Part shown: piece by piece, positions 9,301-17,060 of the stretch
Numbering within the stretch: the first letter of the stretch is position 1
Layout of the letters: each line of letters opens with the position of its first letter
NCBI GenBank assembly: GCA_014650415.1
Contig: BMUX01000025.1
Span: 1-64,000 of the forward strand
Direction of reading: 5' to 3'
DNA: 64,000 nt
Source: Streptomyces spiroverticillatus
GTDB lineage: Bacteria > Actinomycetota > Actinomycetes > Streptomycetales > Streptomycetaceae
Made by a program: the position numbers and the translations under genes
Notes under the pieces: generated by a model
Seen by the model: only the letters and a program-made list of their open reading frames with translations
What the model was told of the DNA's origin: nothing
Databases searched by the model: none

Positions 9301-11550
9301 CAGCAGTCGCTGTTGCGGGTCGGCGGCCAGTGCCTCCCGGTCGGAGAAACCGAAGAATCCCGCGTCGAACGCGCCCGCCCCGCCCAGGAATCCGCCCTCA
9401 CGGGTGCAGGAGGTGCCGGGGCGTTCGGGGTCCTCGTCGAAGAGCCGGGCGAGGTCCCAGCCGCGGTCTTCGGGGAAGGGCCCGATCGCGTCCCGGCCGT
9501 CCGCCAGCAGGGCCCACAGATCCTCGGGGCCGCGTACCCCGCCCGGCAGTCGGCAGGCCATGCCCACGACGGCGACGGGATCGTCGGTCGTCGCGGCGGG
9601 GGGCCCGGCGGCGTCCGAGGCCGGCTCGCCCCGTAGGTGGCGGGCCATCGCGTGGGGAGTCGGGAAGTCGAAGGCCAGGGAGGCGGGCAGGGGGAGGCCG
9701 GTCGCCTCGGCGAGCAGGTTGCGCAGCCGGATGCTCCGTACGGAGTCCAGCCCGTGGCCCCGGAATGTGGTGGTCGCACCGATCGGGGCGGACTCCTCCG
9801 TGGGCGCCAGCGCCTCGGTGACGCAGGCACGGACCAGGGCCAGGGCCGCGGCGTAGGACGCGGGCACGGACGCGCCACCGGCGCCGGCACTCGGGTCCCG
9901 CTCTGCCAGCAGGGCCTCCAGGGAGCGCCGGTGCAGTTTGCCCGCGGGGGTGAGGGGCAGCACGTCGACCGTCACCAGCTCCAGCGGAATCTTGTAGTCG
10001 GCGACGCCGCGCTCCCGCAGGAACGCCGTCACCGTCGCCAGGGTGACGGCGCGTTCGGCGCGCCCGGTGACCACCAGGCACGGGTACTCGCCCAGCCGCC
10101 GGTCGGGCCTGGCGACGACGGCGGCGGGGCCGAGGCCCGGCAGGTCCGCGAGGATTCCCTGGATCTCGGTCGCGTCGAACTTCCGGCCGCCCACGTTGAT
10201 CAGCTCGGCGGAGCGGCCCACGAAGCGGACCCGGCCGTCGCCGTCCACGCTCGCCCGGTCCCCGGTGCGCAGCCAGCCGTCCTCGGTGACCGCGGTCGCG
10301 GTCAGTGCGGGCTCTCCGTGGTAGCCGCGGAACATGCCGGGGCTGCGGTAGTGGAGCTCGCCCGTCTCACCGGGAGCGCACTCGGTGCCGTCCTCCCCGA
10401 CGATGCGTACAGCCGCGCCGAGGGTCGGCCGGCCCACGCTGCGGGTGGCCACGTCGGCGGGGTCGGCGGCGGACGTGCAGGTGCCGGTGCCCAGTTCGGA
10501 CATGCCCCACACCACGACGAGCGGACTGCCGAGGAGTTCGCGCACCTGGGTGACCAGTGCGGCCGGAACAGCCGCGCCCGCCGTGCGCACCTCGCGCGGA
10601 CTGAAGCCGGCCGGTGCGCCGGACTCGGTGATCCGCGCGGCCACGTCGTGCAGCTGGGTGGGCACGGCGAAGACCACGCCGGGGCGGGCCGCGCGGGCCA
10701 GTTCGAGGAACCGGTCCGGGTCCCAGCCACGCAGCAACACCTGCCGGCAGCGGGCGAACAGGGCCGCGTGCAGGGACTGGAGGCCGAAGAGGTGGGTGAG
10801 CGGGCAGGCCGTGAGCACCCCGCCCTCGAAGGCCTCGGCCGCCTCCTGCGTCACCGCCGCCGTGTTGGACATCAGACCGTCGTGACTGTGCAGGCAGATC
10901 TTGGGCCTGGCGGACGTGGTCCCGGAGGAGGGCAGCAGCACGAAGGGCATCTGGGGCCGTACGTCCACACGGCGCGGAACAGCACCCGCCCACCGTTCCA
11001 GCAGCGCGTCGATGCCGAAGAGGCCCGCCGAACCCGCGCCCGCCACCAGGACCGGCCGCAGTGAGGGCACGGCCGTCCGCAGAGCGGCCAGGGCCTGCGG
11101 GTCGGCGGTGTGCGCGGAGTCCGCGGGCAGTACCGCCGCCACCGGCGCCACCCGTTGCACCAGCGCCAGCACGTCGGCGCTGCCGTGGCCCTGGTGGACG
11201 GGCATCATGACAGCGCCGATCGCCGCGACGGCGAGGTGCAGGGTCTGGTACTCCCAGCAGTTCGGCAGTTGGACGGCGACCACGTCGCCGACGTCGACGC
11301 CGAGTTCCTGGAGGGCCCGGGCGAGCGCGTCGACGTCCGCCGCCCACTGCCGCCAGGTCCGGTGCCGGTCGCCGTCGCTCAGGGCGACGGCATCCGGGGC
11401 CTGCCAGGCGGCGGCGCGGAACACGGCCGGCAGGGTGAGCCCGCGCAGTGCTCCGCTCGGATCGGCGGCCGGTCGGACCGCGTAGTCATCGACGTGGACG
11501 GACACCATTACTCCCGAGAAAGCCGGCCGCTGGGGATGTTGCGTCTCCAT
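6397..11550 (-). CDS. fscA: FscA: p-aminobenzoate-loading PKS (AMP ligase-ACP-KS-AT-ACP)
   Basis: The 1717-residue protein begins with an acyl-AMP ligase (about 15-545; SSGTTSARPK, GWLRTGD). It continues with a loading ACP (about 575-650; GHGLDSVRS), a ketosynthase (about 660-1085; active Cys in DTACSSSL, His in EAHGTGT and KSNIGHA), a malonyl-type acyltransferase (GHSVG, HAFHSP), a second ACP (MGLTSVGAVEL) and an acidic docking tail. The ligase should activate p-aminobenzoate and load it on the first ACP, and the module adds one acetate. No KR, DH or ER is present, which fits the retained aryl ketone of candicidin. The ATG at 11550 has GGAG five bases upstream. An internal start (11508 or the next codon) also has a GGGAG site, so the start is uncertain by 14-15 residues. 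Confidence 0.96.
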   Translation of the reverse strand: METQHPQRPAFSGVMVSVHVDDYAVRPAADPSGALRGLTLPAVFRAAAWQAPDAVALSDGDRHRTWRQWAADVDALARALQELGVDVGDVVAVQLPNCWEYQTLHLAVAAIGAVMMPVHQGHGSADVLALVQRVAPVAAVLPADSAHTADPQALAALRTAVPSLRPVLVAGAGSAGLFGIDALLERWAGAVPRRVDVRPQMPFVLLPSSGTTSARPKICLHSHDGLMSNTAAVTQEAAEAFEGGVLTACPLTHLFGLQSLHAALFARCRQVLLRGWDPDRFLELARAARPGVVFAVPTQLHDVAARITESGAPAGFSPREVRTAGAAVPAALVTQVRELLGSPLVVVWGMSELGTGTCTSAADPADVATRSVGRPTLGAAVRIVGEDGTECAPGETGELHYRSPGMFRGYHGEPALTATAVTEDGWLRTGDRASVDGDGRVRFVGRSAELINVGGRKFDATEIQGILADLPGLGPAAVVARPDRRLGEYPCLVVTGRAERAVTLATVTAFLRERGVADYKIPLELVTVDVLPLTPAGKLHRRSLEALLAERDPSAGAGGASVPASYAAALALVRACVTEALAPTEESAPIGATTTFRGHGLDSVRSIRLRNLLAEATGLPLPASLAFDFPTPHAMARHLRGEPASDAAGPPAATTDDPVAVVGMACRLPGGVRGPEDLWALLADGRDAIGPFPEDRGWDLARLFDEDPERPGTSCTREGGFLGGAGAFDAGFFGFSDREALAADPQQRLLLETAWEALEQAGIDPATLHGSHTGVFTGAMYHDYAPSASGEDRPELEGLLALGTAGSALAGRISYSFGLQGPALTVDTACSSSLVALHLACRSLRSGESSLALAGGVAVMATPASFTEFSRLRGLAPDGRCKSFADAADGAAWSEGVGLLVLERLSDARRHGHQVLALVRGSAMNQDGASNGITAPHGPAQRRVIRQALADAGLSATDVDAVEAHGTGTTLGDPIEAQALLGTYGAAREPERPLWLGSVKSNIGHAQAAAGVAGVIKTVLALRNGVLPRTLHVDTPTTHVDWSPGTVRLLTEARPWPREAGRTRRAAVSSFGISGTNAHVIVEEAPGDAEESVAERPAPGDGPVAWVLSARDAPALRDQAHQLAAHVESRPELPVADVAYSLAVGRTVHSGAQAFVVGADTQELLACVRELADREFPPSDAGEGDLACVFAGQGSQRPGMGRELASAHPVFAKALREVCDVLDPLLDRPLTEVMWAADGPDAALLDRTEYTQPALFAHQVALYRLFESWGVVPGRLAGHSVGEIVAAHVAGVLSLADAAQLVAARGRLMQQLPEGGAMLAVRLAEAELGPWLEGTRDGPVAVAAVNGPRSLVLSGAVEPLEELAGRLSAAGHRTKRLAVSHAFHSPLMDPVLDAFREVVAQLAFAAPALPVVSGLTGAPLTAAEACDPEFWVRHVREPVRFHDAVDRLLADGTGAFLELGPEPALAPMLEECLAGRPAAGAVVPAGGTAEERSVLTALARLHLYGVPVAWRSVLHGALPAPLPTYPFQHRTYWAAGGAPVSPTPTASAPAPFARRLDGLGGAEQRALLVRLVLEETGAVLGGRTLSAADADLSFSDMGLTSVGAVELRNRLRASTGARVPATVVFDHPTPASLADLLRGDLAETAGPGDRTVAALVAELHALLSAGSDLDADSADLLRALVPHREPVVPAPRSGSDPFDLDTASDEDLFRRLDGIDR

Positions 11551-11578
11551 GCTGACTCCGCTCCCACCGGGAAAAGCC

Positions 11579-13705
11579 CTAGATGTGAGCCCCTTCGACC
11601 CGTTCCCCTCCGACGGCCCGGGCCCGGTCCGCCGCCGGGCCCGGTGCGTGCAGCAGGGCGCGCAGCGGCGCCGACTTGACCAGCGTCTCCTCGTACTCGG
11701 CGGCCGCGTCGGACAGGGCGATCACCGCGCCGCCCACGCCGTAACGCAGGGTGCCGCCGCTCAGCAGCACGGTGCGGATGACGATGCTCAGGTCGGCCGC
11801 GCCGGTCAGCGAGAAATATCCGATCGCGCCGGAGTAGACGCCTCGGGGGCCGCCTTCGAGCCGGTCGATGATCTGCATGGTGCGGATCTTCGGCGCACCC
11901 GTCATGGACCCGCCGGGGAACGCCGCGCGTACGCCTGCCACCGCACTCGTGCCGGTGCGCAGTTGCGCCCGTACGGTGCTGACGAGCTGGTGCACGGTCG
12001 CGTAGGACTCGACCTGGAACACCGGGTCGGCGACGACCGAGCCGACCTCGGCGCACCGGCTGAGGTCGTGCCGGACCAGGTCGACGATCATCAGGTTCTC
12101 GGCGCGGTCCTTCTCGCACTGTGCGAGATCGGCGACGAGCAGGGCGTCCTGGGCCGGGTCGGCGTGCCGTGGCCGGGTGCCCTTGATGGGCTTGGACTCC
12201 ATCGCGCCCTGCCGGTCGATGCGCAGGAACCGTTCGGGCGAGGTGCTCAGCACTGCCAGCGGGCCGAAGCAGAGGAAGGCGGCGAACGGGGCCGGGCTCG
12301 CCCGGCGCAGGTGGCGGTAGGCCTGCCAGGGGTCGAGGCCGGTGTCCGCCTCGATCATGTTGGTCAGGCACACCTCGTACGTCTCGCCGGCGCGTATCTC
12401 CTCGTGGCAGACGTCGATGAGTTTGAGGTAGGCGTCGCGGTCGTGGCGCGGGCGCAGATCCGCTTCGGTGAGCCCCACCGGCGGCGGGCAGGGGGCGGGT
12501 GTCCGCCCGGCGAGCCGTGCCAGCTCGGCCGTGGTGCTGCGCAGCCAGGCGCGGGCGTCGTCCTGCGCACCGTCCTCGGTGAGCGCGAGGACGTACGTGG
12601 TGTCCGTGCGGTGGTCGAGTACGACGGCCCGGTCCGCGAAGACCATCACGGCGTCCGGGTCGGGGGAGTGGTGGGCCGCCTCGCCGCCGCACTCCGACTT
12701 GAGTTCGTAACCCAGGCAGCCCACCCAGCCCAGGGCGAACTCGAAGGGCAGTTCCGGGACCTCGGTGTGCAGCCCGCCCAGATCCCGCTCCAGCCAGTCG
12801 AAGAACGGGCTCCGCACGCTGTGCGCCTGCCCGTTCGCGGTGACGGTGACGGTGCCTTCGGACACGTCGGCGGTGACGGTGCGGGCCAGCGGCCCGGAGG
12901 CGTCGCCCATGACGGAGATCTGGCCGAGGGAGGGGTCCGTGCGGCTGCTGTCCAGCCAGAAGGGGTGGTCACCGGTGCGGAAGAGGCGGTCGAAGACCGG
13001 TTCGGCGTCCCAGCGGGTGGCGAGTTGTTCGGCCAGGACCCGCAGCCTGCGGACCGGAGCAGCCGGGGGCGGGGCTTCGGGTGCCGGCTGCGGTGCGCGC
13101 GCCGGGCTCCGTCTGCGCCTGCCGTGCGCGGACGTCAGGTCGCGGAAGTTGGCCAGCAGGTGGTGTCCGCCGGCCGTGCCGATCGACTCGGGGTGGAACT
13201 GCACGCCCCACAGCGGCAGGCTGCGGTGGCGCAGCGCCATGACGACCCCGTCGTCGGGGCTGTGGGCTATTGCCTCCAGGGCGGGCGGCAGCGAGGTGAC
13301 GGCCAGCGAGTGGTAGCGGACCACCTCCAGCGGATCGGGGATGCCCTCGAACAGCCCGGTGCCGTAGTGCCGCACCCACGAGGTCCGCCCGTGGCGCGGT
13401 TCCGGTGCACGGCCGACCTCGCCGCCGTGCGCGAGCGCCATGCCCTGGTGACCGAGGCACACGCCCAGCACCGGGAGCCGGCCCTCCTCGGCGATGCGCG
13501 CGCACAGACCGAAGTCGGCCGGGCGGTGCGGGGTGCCGGGCCCCGGAGACAGCACCACGTTGTCGAACTCGTCGAGGAGCCCCGCCCGCCAGGCGGGGTC
13601 GTCGTTGCGGATCACCTCGGGTTCCCGGCCGTTGACCTCGGCGAGGTAGTGGAACAGGTTGTAGGTGAAGGAGTCGTAGTTGTCGACGAGGAGGGTGCGC
13701 ATCAC
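11579..13705 (-). CDS. pabAB: Fused 4-amino-4-deoxychorismate synthase (PabA-PabB)
   Basis: The 708-residue protein converts chorismate and glutamine to aminodeoxychorismate, the precursor of the p-aminobenzoate starter. The PabA half (about 1-195) has the glutamine amidotransferase nucleophile in GVCLGHQG and the catalytic His/Glu in WGVQFHPES. The PabB half has KPIKGTRP and the family signature PGGSMTGAPKIRTMQ. The GTG start at 13705 overlaps the TGA of the thioesterase (GTGA, 13702-13705), and the stop lies 28 bases before fscA. A fused PabAB inside a PKS cluster is the hallmark of the aromatic polyenes candicidin and FR-008. Confidence 0.97.
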   Translation of the reverse strand: MMRTLLVDNYDSFTYNLFHYLAEVNGREPEVIRNDDPAWRAGLLDEFDNVVLSPGPGTPHRPADFGLCARIAEEGRLPVLGVCLGHQGMALAHGGEVGRAPEPRHGRTSWVRHYGTGLFEGIPDPLEVVRYHSLAVTSLPPALEAIAHSPDDGVVMALRHRSLPLWGVQFHPESIGTAGGHHLLANFRDLTSAHGRRRRSPARAPQPAPEAPPPAAPVRRLRVLAEQLATRWDAEPVFDRLFRTGDHPFWLDSSRTDPSLGQISVMGDASGPLARTVTADVSEGTVTVTANGQAHSVRSPFFDWLERDLGGLHTEVPELPFEFALGWVGCLGYELKSECGGEAAHHSPDPDAVMVFADRAVVLDHRTDTTYVLALTEDGAQDDARAWLRSTTAELARLAGRTPAPCPPPVGLTEADLRPRHDRDAYLKLIDVCHEEIRAGETYEVCLTNMIEADTGLDPWQAYRHLRRASPAPFAAFLCFGPLAVLSTSPERFLRIDRQGAMESKPIKGTRPRHADPAQDALLVADLAQCEKDRAENLMIVDLVRHDLSRCAEVGSVVADPVFQVESYATVHQLVSTVRAQLRTGTSAVAGVRAAFPGGSMTGAPKIRTMQIIDRLEGGPRGVYSGAIGYFSLTGAADLSIVIRTVLLSGGTLRYGVGGAVIALSDAAAEYEETLVKSAPLRALLHAPGPAADRARAVGGERVEGAHI

Positions 13706-14457
13706 AGGATCCCGAGTTCGCGTGCCATCTCGTCACCCACGGACCTGATGTGGTCGGTGAGGAAGAAGTGACCGCCGGGGTACACCTCCATCCGGAAGGC
13801 GCCTTCGGTGTGCCTCTGCCAGGCCAGGGCCTCGTCGGACGAGGTGCGCGGGTCGGCGTCGCCGGTGAGCACCGTGATTGGGCAGCGGAGCGTGCGGTCG
13901 GGCGGGCACTCGTACTTCTCGATGGCCTCGTAGTCCCCGCGGATGGCGGGCAGTGCCATCCGCAGGATCTCCTCGTCGCCGAGGAGATCGGGGTTGGTGC
14001 CGTTGAGGAGTCTCAGTTCTTCGATGATGCCGTTGTCGTCGCGGCGGTGCACGGTCTCGGTGCGCACGGTGGAAGGACCGCGGCGACCGGAGGCGATCAC
14101 CGACTTCGGTGCGTGGGCGCCCTTGTGCTCCAGCCGCCAGGCCGTCTCGAAGGCGAGCACCGCGCCCATGCTGTGTCCGAAGAACACGGTGGGCTTCTCG
14201 TCCTGGGACAGCAGCTCGTCGACGATGCGGTCGGCGAGGGTGGCGAGGTCCGGCGCGCAGGGTTCGTGTCGACGGTCCTGACGGCCGGGGTACTGCAGTG
14301 CGATGACGTCGACGGCCGGGGAGAACCGCACCGACACCGGGTGGAAGAAGCTGGCAGACCCGCCGGCGTGCGGGAAGCAGACCAGCCGGACGGGACGCTC
14401 CGCGGCCGGGTGGAAGCGGCGCAGCCACAGGGCCGAGGAGTGGTCCGTGCTGTTCAA
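13702..14457 (-). CDS. fscTE: Type II thioesterase
   Basis: The 251-residue alpha/beta hydrolase has the nucleophile motif GHSMG at about 93-97, an N-terminal CFPHAGGSASFF oxyanion region and the catalytic His in GGHFFL near the C-terminus. Stand-alone type II thioesterases of PKS clusters remove aberrant acyl groups and acetyl misprimes from ACPs. It does not carry a macrocyclising thioesterase's docking context, so ring closure must come from a PKS outside the window. It is the fifth gene of the leftward unit and is coupled to pabAB by the GTGA overlap. Confidence 0.95.
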   Translation of the reverse strand: MNSTDHSSALWLRRFHPAAERPVRLVCFPHAGGSASFFHPVSVRFSPAVDVIALQYPGRQDRRHEPCAPDLATLADRIVDELLSQDEKPTVFFGHSMGAVLAFETAWRLEHKGAHAPKSVIASGRRGPSTVRTETVHRRDDNGIIEELRLLNGTNPDLLGDEEILRMALPAIRGDYEAIEKYECPPDRTLRCPITVLTGDADPRTSSDEALAWQRHTEGAFRMEVYPGGHFFLTDHIRSVGDEMARELGIL

Positions 14458-14520
14458 GATGCGGTCCTTTCTGGGAAACGGCGGTACGGGTCCGGGCGGT
14501 CGCGGGGCCGCCCGTCAAGG

Positions 14521-14715
14521 TCAGTCCTCGTTGACGGTGATGGCGTGGGCGGGACACAGGTCGCCCGCCTGCTGCACGACGTCGTGTTCCCCCGGGGCCG
14601 GACGGGGGTCCAGGACGACCACCAGCCCGTCCTCGTCCTGGTCGAACACGTCGGGGGCGGACAGCACGCACTGTCCGGCGCCGACGCAGCGGTCGGAGTC
14701 CACGGTGATACGCAT
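14521..14715 (-). CDS. fscFE: Ferredoxin (3Fe-4S type), P450 partner
   Basis: This 64-residue ferredoxin begins MRITVDSDRCVGAGQC. Its three cysteines (C-x5-C, then a distal Cys in AGDLCPAHA) follow the one-cluster 3Fe-4S pattern of Streptomyces P450 ferredoxins. The start at 14715 gives the family length. An upstream ATG at 14748 would add eleven unrelated residues. It lies 36 bases after the P450 gene and most likely supplies its electrons. Confidence 0.93.
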   Translation of the reverse strand: MRITVDSDRCVGAGQCVLSAPDVFDQDEDGLVVVLDPRPAPGEHDVVQQAGDLCPAHAITVNED

Positions 14716-14751
14716 CGGTTCTCTTTCGGGAGGGCAGGAGGCGGGCAACGG

Positions 14752-15930
14752 CTACCAGCGGACGGGAAGTTCGTGCAGCCCGTACAGCACGCCGTCGTAC
14801 TTGAGGGGGAGTTCCTCCACCGGTACCGCGAGTTCGAGGGTCGGAATCCGCTCGAACAGCCGTCGGTAGACGATCTCCATCTCGGTCCGGACGAGGTTCT
14901 GGCCGAGGCACTGGTGCACGCCGTAACCGAAGGCCACGTGATGGCGCTCGGTGCGGGCGGGGTCGAAGGCGTGCGGACAGGCGAACGCGGACTCGTCGTG
15001 ATTGGCGGCCGCGGCCAGCGGGATGACCCCCTCGCCCGCCCTGATCAGGTGGCCGCCGATCTCGACGTCCTCGACCGCGACGCGCAGGGAGACCAGGTCG
15101 GCGACCGAATGGAAGCGCAGCGTCTCCTCCACGGCCCGCTGGTCCCCGACCCACTGCGGATTGAGGAGCAGGGTCACCACTCCGAGGGCGATGTTGTTCG
15201 CGGTCGTCTCGTGGCCGGCGATGAGCAGCAGCATCAGCACCCCGGTCATCTCCTGGACGCTGATGCTGCCGGTGGCCAGGAGCCTGGTGATCAGGTCGTC
15301 GCCCGGCCACTGCGCCTTGATGCCGACGAGCCGGTTGATGTAGCGCAGCAGTTCCTTGGCGGCGGTGTCGCGCTGCTGCTCGGTGGAGGTGCGGATGGAG
15401 ACCAGGGTGCGGGTGCGCGACTCGAAGAAGTCCCGGTCCACGGGCGGGATGCCGAGCAGGGTGGAGATCACCAGGGAGGGCACCGGCAGGGCGAAGTCCG
15501 CGACCAGGTCCGCCGAGTTGCCGGCGGCCAGCATCGTGTCGATCAGCTCGTCCACGGTCCGCTCGATCGCCGGCCGCATCGCGCGCACCCGGCGCACGGT
15601 GAACTCCGGGATCAGAGCCTTGCGGAACCGGTCGTGCTCGGGTGAGTCGAGTCCGACGAACCAGCCGGGAATCTGCTCCTGGCGGGGCACGCCCATGGTG
15701 TCGCTGATGTGCGGGAAGCCCTCGCGGTCGGGGTTCGCGCTGATTTTCTTGCTGGTCAGCACGGCGCGTACCTCCGTGTGCCGGGTCACCAGCCAGACCC
15801 GGTTGCCGTTGGGCAACTGGGTCGGCACCAGCCCCTCGCGGCGGCGGTACTCCTCGTAGCGGGGCGGGGGGAAGGGTTCGCCCGGGACGCGCAGCGGGAA
15901 GGGTACGGTCTTCGGTTCGGTGCCGGTCAT
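14752..15930 (-). CDS. fscP: Cytochrome P450, exocyclic methyl oxidase
   Basis: The 392-residue P450 has the I-helix AGHETTAN, the ExxR pair in EETLRFHS and the heme loop FGYGVHQCLG with the Cys ligand. In polyene clusters the P450 adjacent to a ferredoxin and the mycosamine genes (homologues NysN, AmphN, PimG) oxidises an exocyclic methyl branch of the macrolactone to the carboxyl group. The position between fscMII (33 bases) and fscFE (36 bases) matches that arrangement. A role as an epoxidase or hydroxylase cannot be excluded from sequence alone, but no second P450 occurs in this part of the cluster. Confidence 0.94.
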   Translation of the reverse strand: MTGTEPKTVPFPLRVPGEPFPPPRYEEYRRREGLVPTQLPNGNRVWLVTRHTEVRAVLTSKKISANPDREGFPHISDTMGVPRQEQIPGWFVGLDSPEHDRFRKALIPEFTVRRVRAMRPAIERTVDELIDTMLAAGNSADLVADFALPVPSLVISTLLGIPPVDRDFFESRTRTLVSIRTSTEQQRDTAAKELLRYINRLVGIKAQWPGDDLITRLLATGSISVQEMTGVLMLLLIAGHETTANNIALGVVTLLLNPQWVGDQRAVEETLRFHSVADLVSLRVAVEDVEIGGHLIRAGEGVIPLAAAANHDESAFACPHAFDPARTERHHVAFGYGVHQCLGQNLVRTEMEIVYRRLFERIPTLELAVPVEELPLKYDGVLYGLHELPVRW

Positions 15931-15963
15931 GGCCCTCGTTCTCCGTCGTAGAGGTGCGCGGGT

Positions 15964-17022
15964 TCAGGCCGCGTCGTAGAAGGCGCGGATCTTCCCGGTC
16001 ACGTATTCCTGGTCCGCGGCGGTCAGTTCGGTGTACGTGGGCAGGTAGAGCCCGTCTTCGCTGAACCGGCTGGCGTTCAGGTACGGCCAGACGGGGTCGT
16101 GGTACCCGGGCTGACGGCTCATCGGCTTGAAGAAGACCCTGGTCTCGATGCCCTCGGCGGTGAGGAAGGAGCGCAGTTCGTCCCGGCGTTCGGCCCGTAG
16201 GTCGTACATCCACAGGACGTCACGCGGAGGCATCACGGTGATGCCGGGAATGCCCTTGAGGCCCTCGTCGTAACGGCGTTCGATCTCACGGCGCAGGGCG
16301 AGGAAGTCGTCGAGCTGTTCCACCTGGGCGAGTGCCACGGCGCCCTGCATGGCGGTCATGCGGAAGTTGTAGGCCAGCTTCTTGTGCAGGAAGCTGTGGT
16401 CCTCGGTGAACGCCATCGCGCGCAGGTGGGCCATCTGTTCGGCCAGCCGGGAATCGTTGGTGAGGCAGATGCCGCCCTCGCCCGAGGTAATGATCTTGTT
16501 TGCGAAGAGCGAGTAGCAGGCGACGTCGCCGACCGGGGGCACGCCGTGCGCCTCGGCGGAATCCTCGACCACGCGCAGGTTGTAGTCGTGGGCGATATTC
16601 ATGATCGCGTCCATGGCGCAGCGGCGGCCGTAGACATGAACGGGCATGACTGCCTTGGTACGGGAAGTGATCTTCTCCTCGATTTTCGACGGGTCGATGT
16701 TGAGATCGTCGGCGCAATCGACGAACACCGGGGTCGCGCCGGTGTGGCTCACGGCCCAGGCCGAGGCCACCATGGTGAATTCAGGAACGATCACTTCATC
16801 GCCGGGGCCGATGCCGAGCGCGCGCAGTGCCAGGGTCAGGGCCGTGGTTCCGGAGGAACAGGCGACGCCGTGCGCGATTTGGTTGTACGAGGCGAATGCC
16901 TCCTCGAAGCGCCGGACATAAGGCCCTTGGGAGGATATCCAGCCGTCAGTGATCGTTTCAGTGACGTAGGCGAGTTCCTGACCCTTGAGACTGGGCCGGG
17001 AAACGGGGTACTTGATGGACAT
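15964..17022 (-). CDS. fscMII: DegT/DnrJ/EryC1-family aminotransferase (mycosamine formation)
   Basis: The 352-residue PLP enzyme has the fold-type I sugar aminotransferase motifs: SSGTTALTLALRALG (phosphate binding), PVHVYGRRC, VVEDSAEAHG, and the Schiff-base Lys in YSLFANKIITSGEGG. With its homologue NysDII it should aminate the 3-keto position of GDP-6-deoxyhexose to give GDP-mycosamine. The ATG at 17022 has GAGG five bases upstream. The gene lies between the glycosyltransferase and the P450. The GDP-mannose 4,6-dehydratase needed upstream in the pathway (fscMIII) is not in this window. Confidence 0.95.
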   Translation of the reverse strand: MSIKYPVSRPSLKGQELAYVTETITDGWISSQGPYVRRFEEAFASYNQIAHGVACSSGTTALTLALRALGIGPGDEVIVPEFTMVASAWAVSHTGATPVFVDCADDLNIDPSKIEEKITSRTKAVMPVHVYGRRCAMDAIMNIAHDYNLRVVEDSAEAHGVPPVGDVACYSLFANKIITSGEGGICLTNDSRLAEQMAHLRAMAFTEDHSFLHKKLAYNFRMTAMQGAVALAQVEQLDDFLALRREIERRYDEGLKGIPGITVMPPRDVLWMYDLRAERRDELRSFLTAEGIETRVFFKPMSRQPGYHDPVWPYLNASRFSEDGLYLPTYTELTAADQEYVTGKIRAFYDAA

Positions 17023-17060
17023 GTCGTCCTCGGTCGGAGTGGGCAGGGCAAGGGGGCTGT

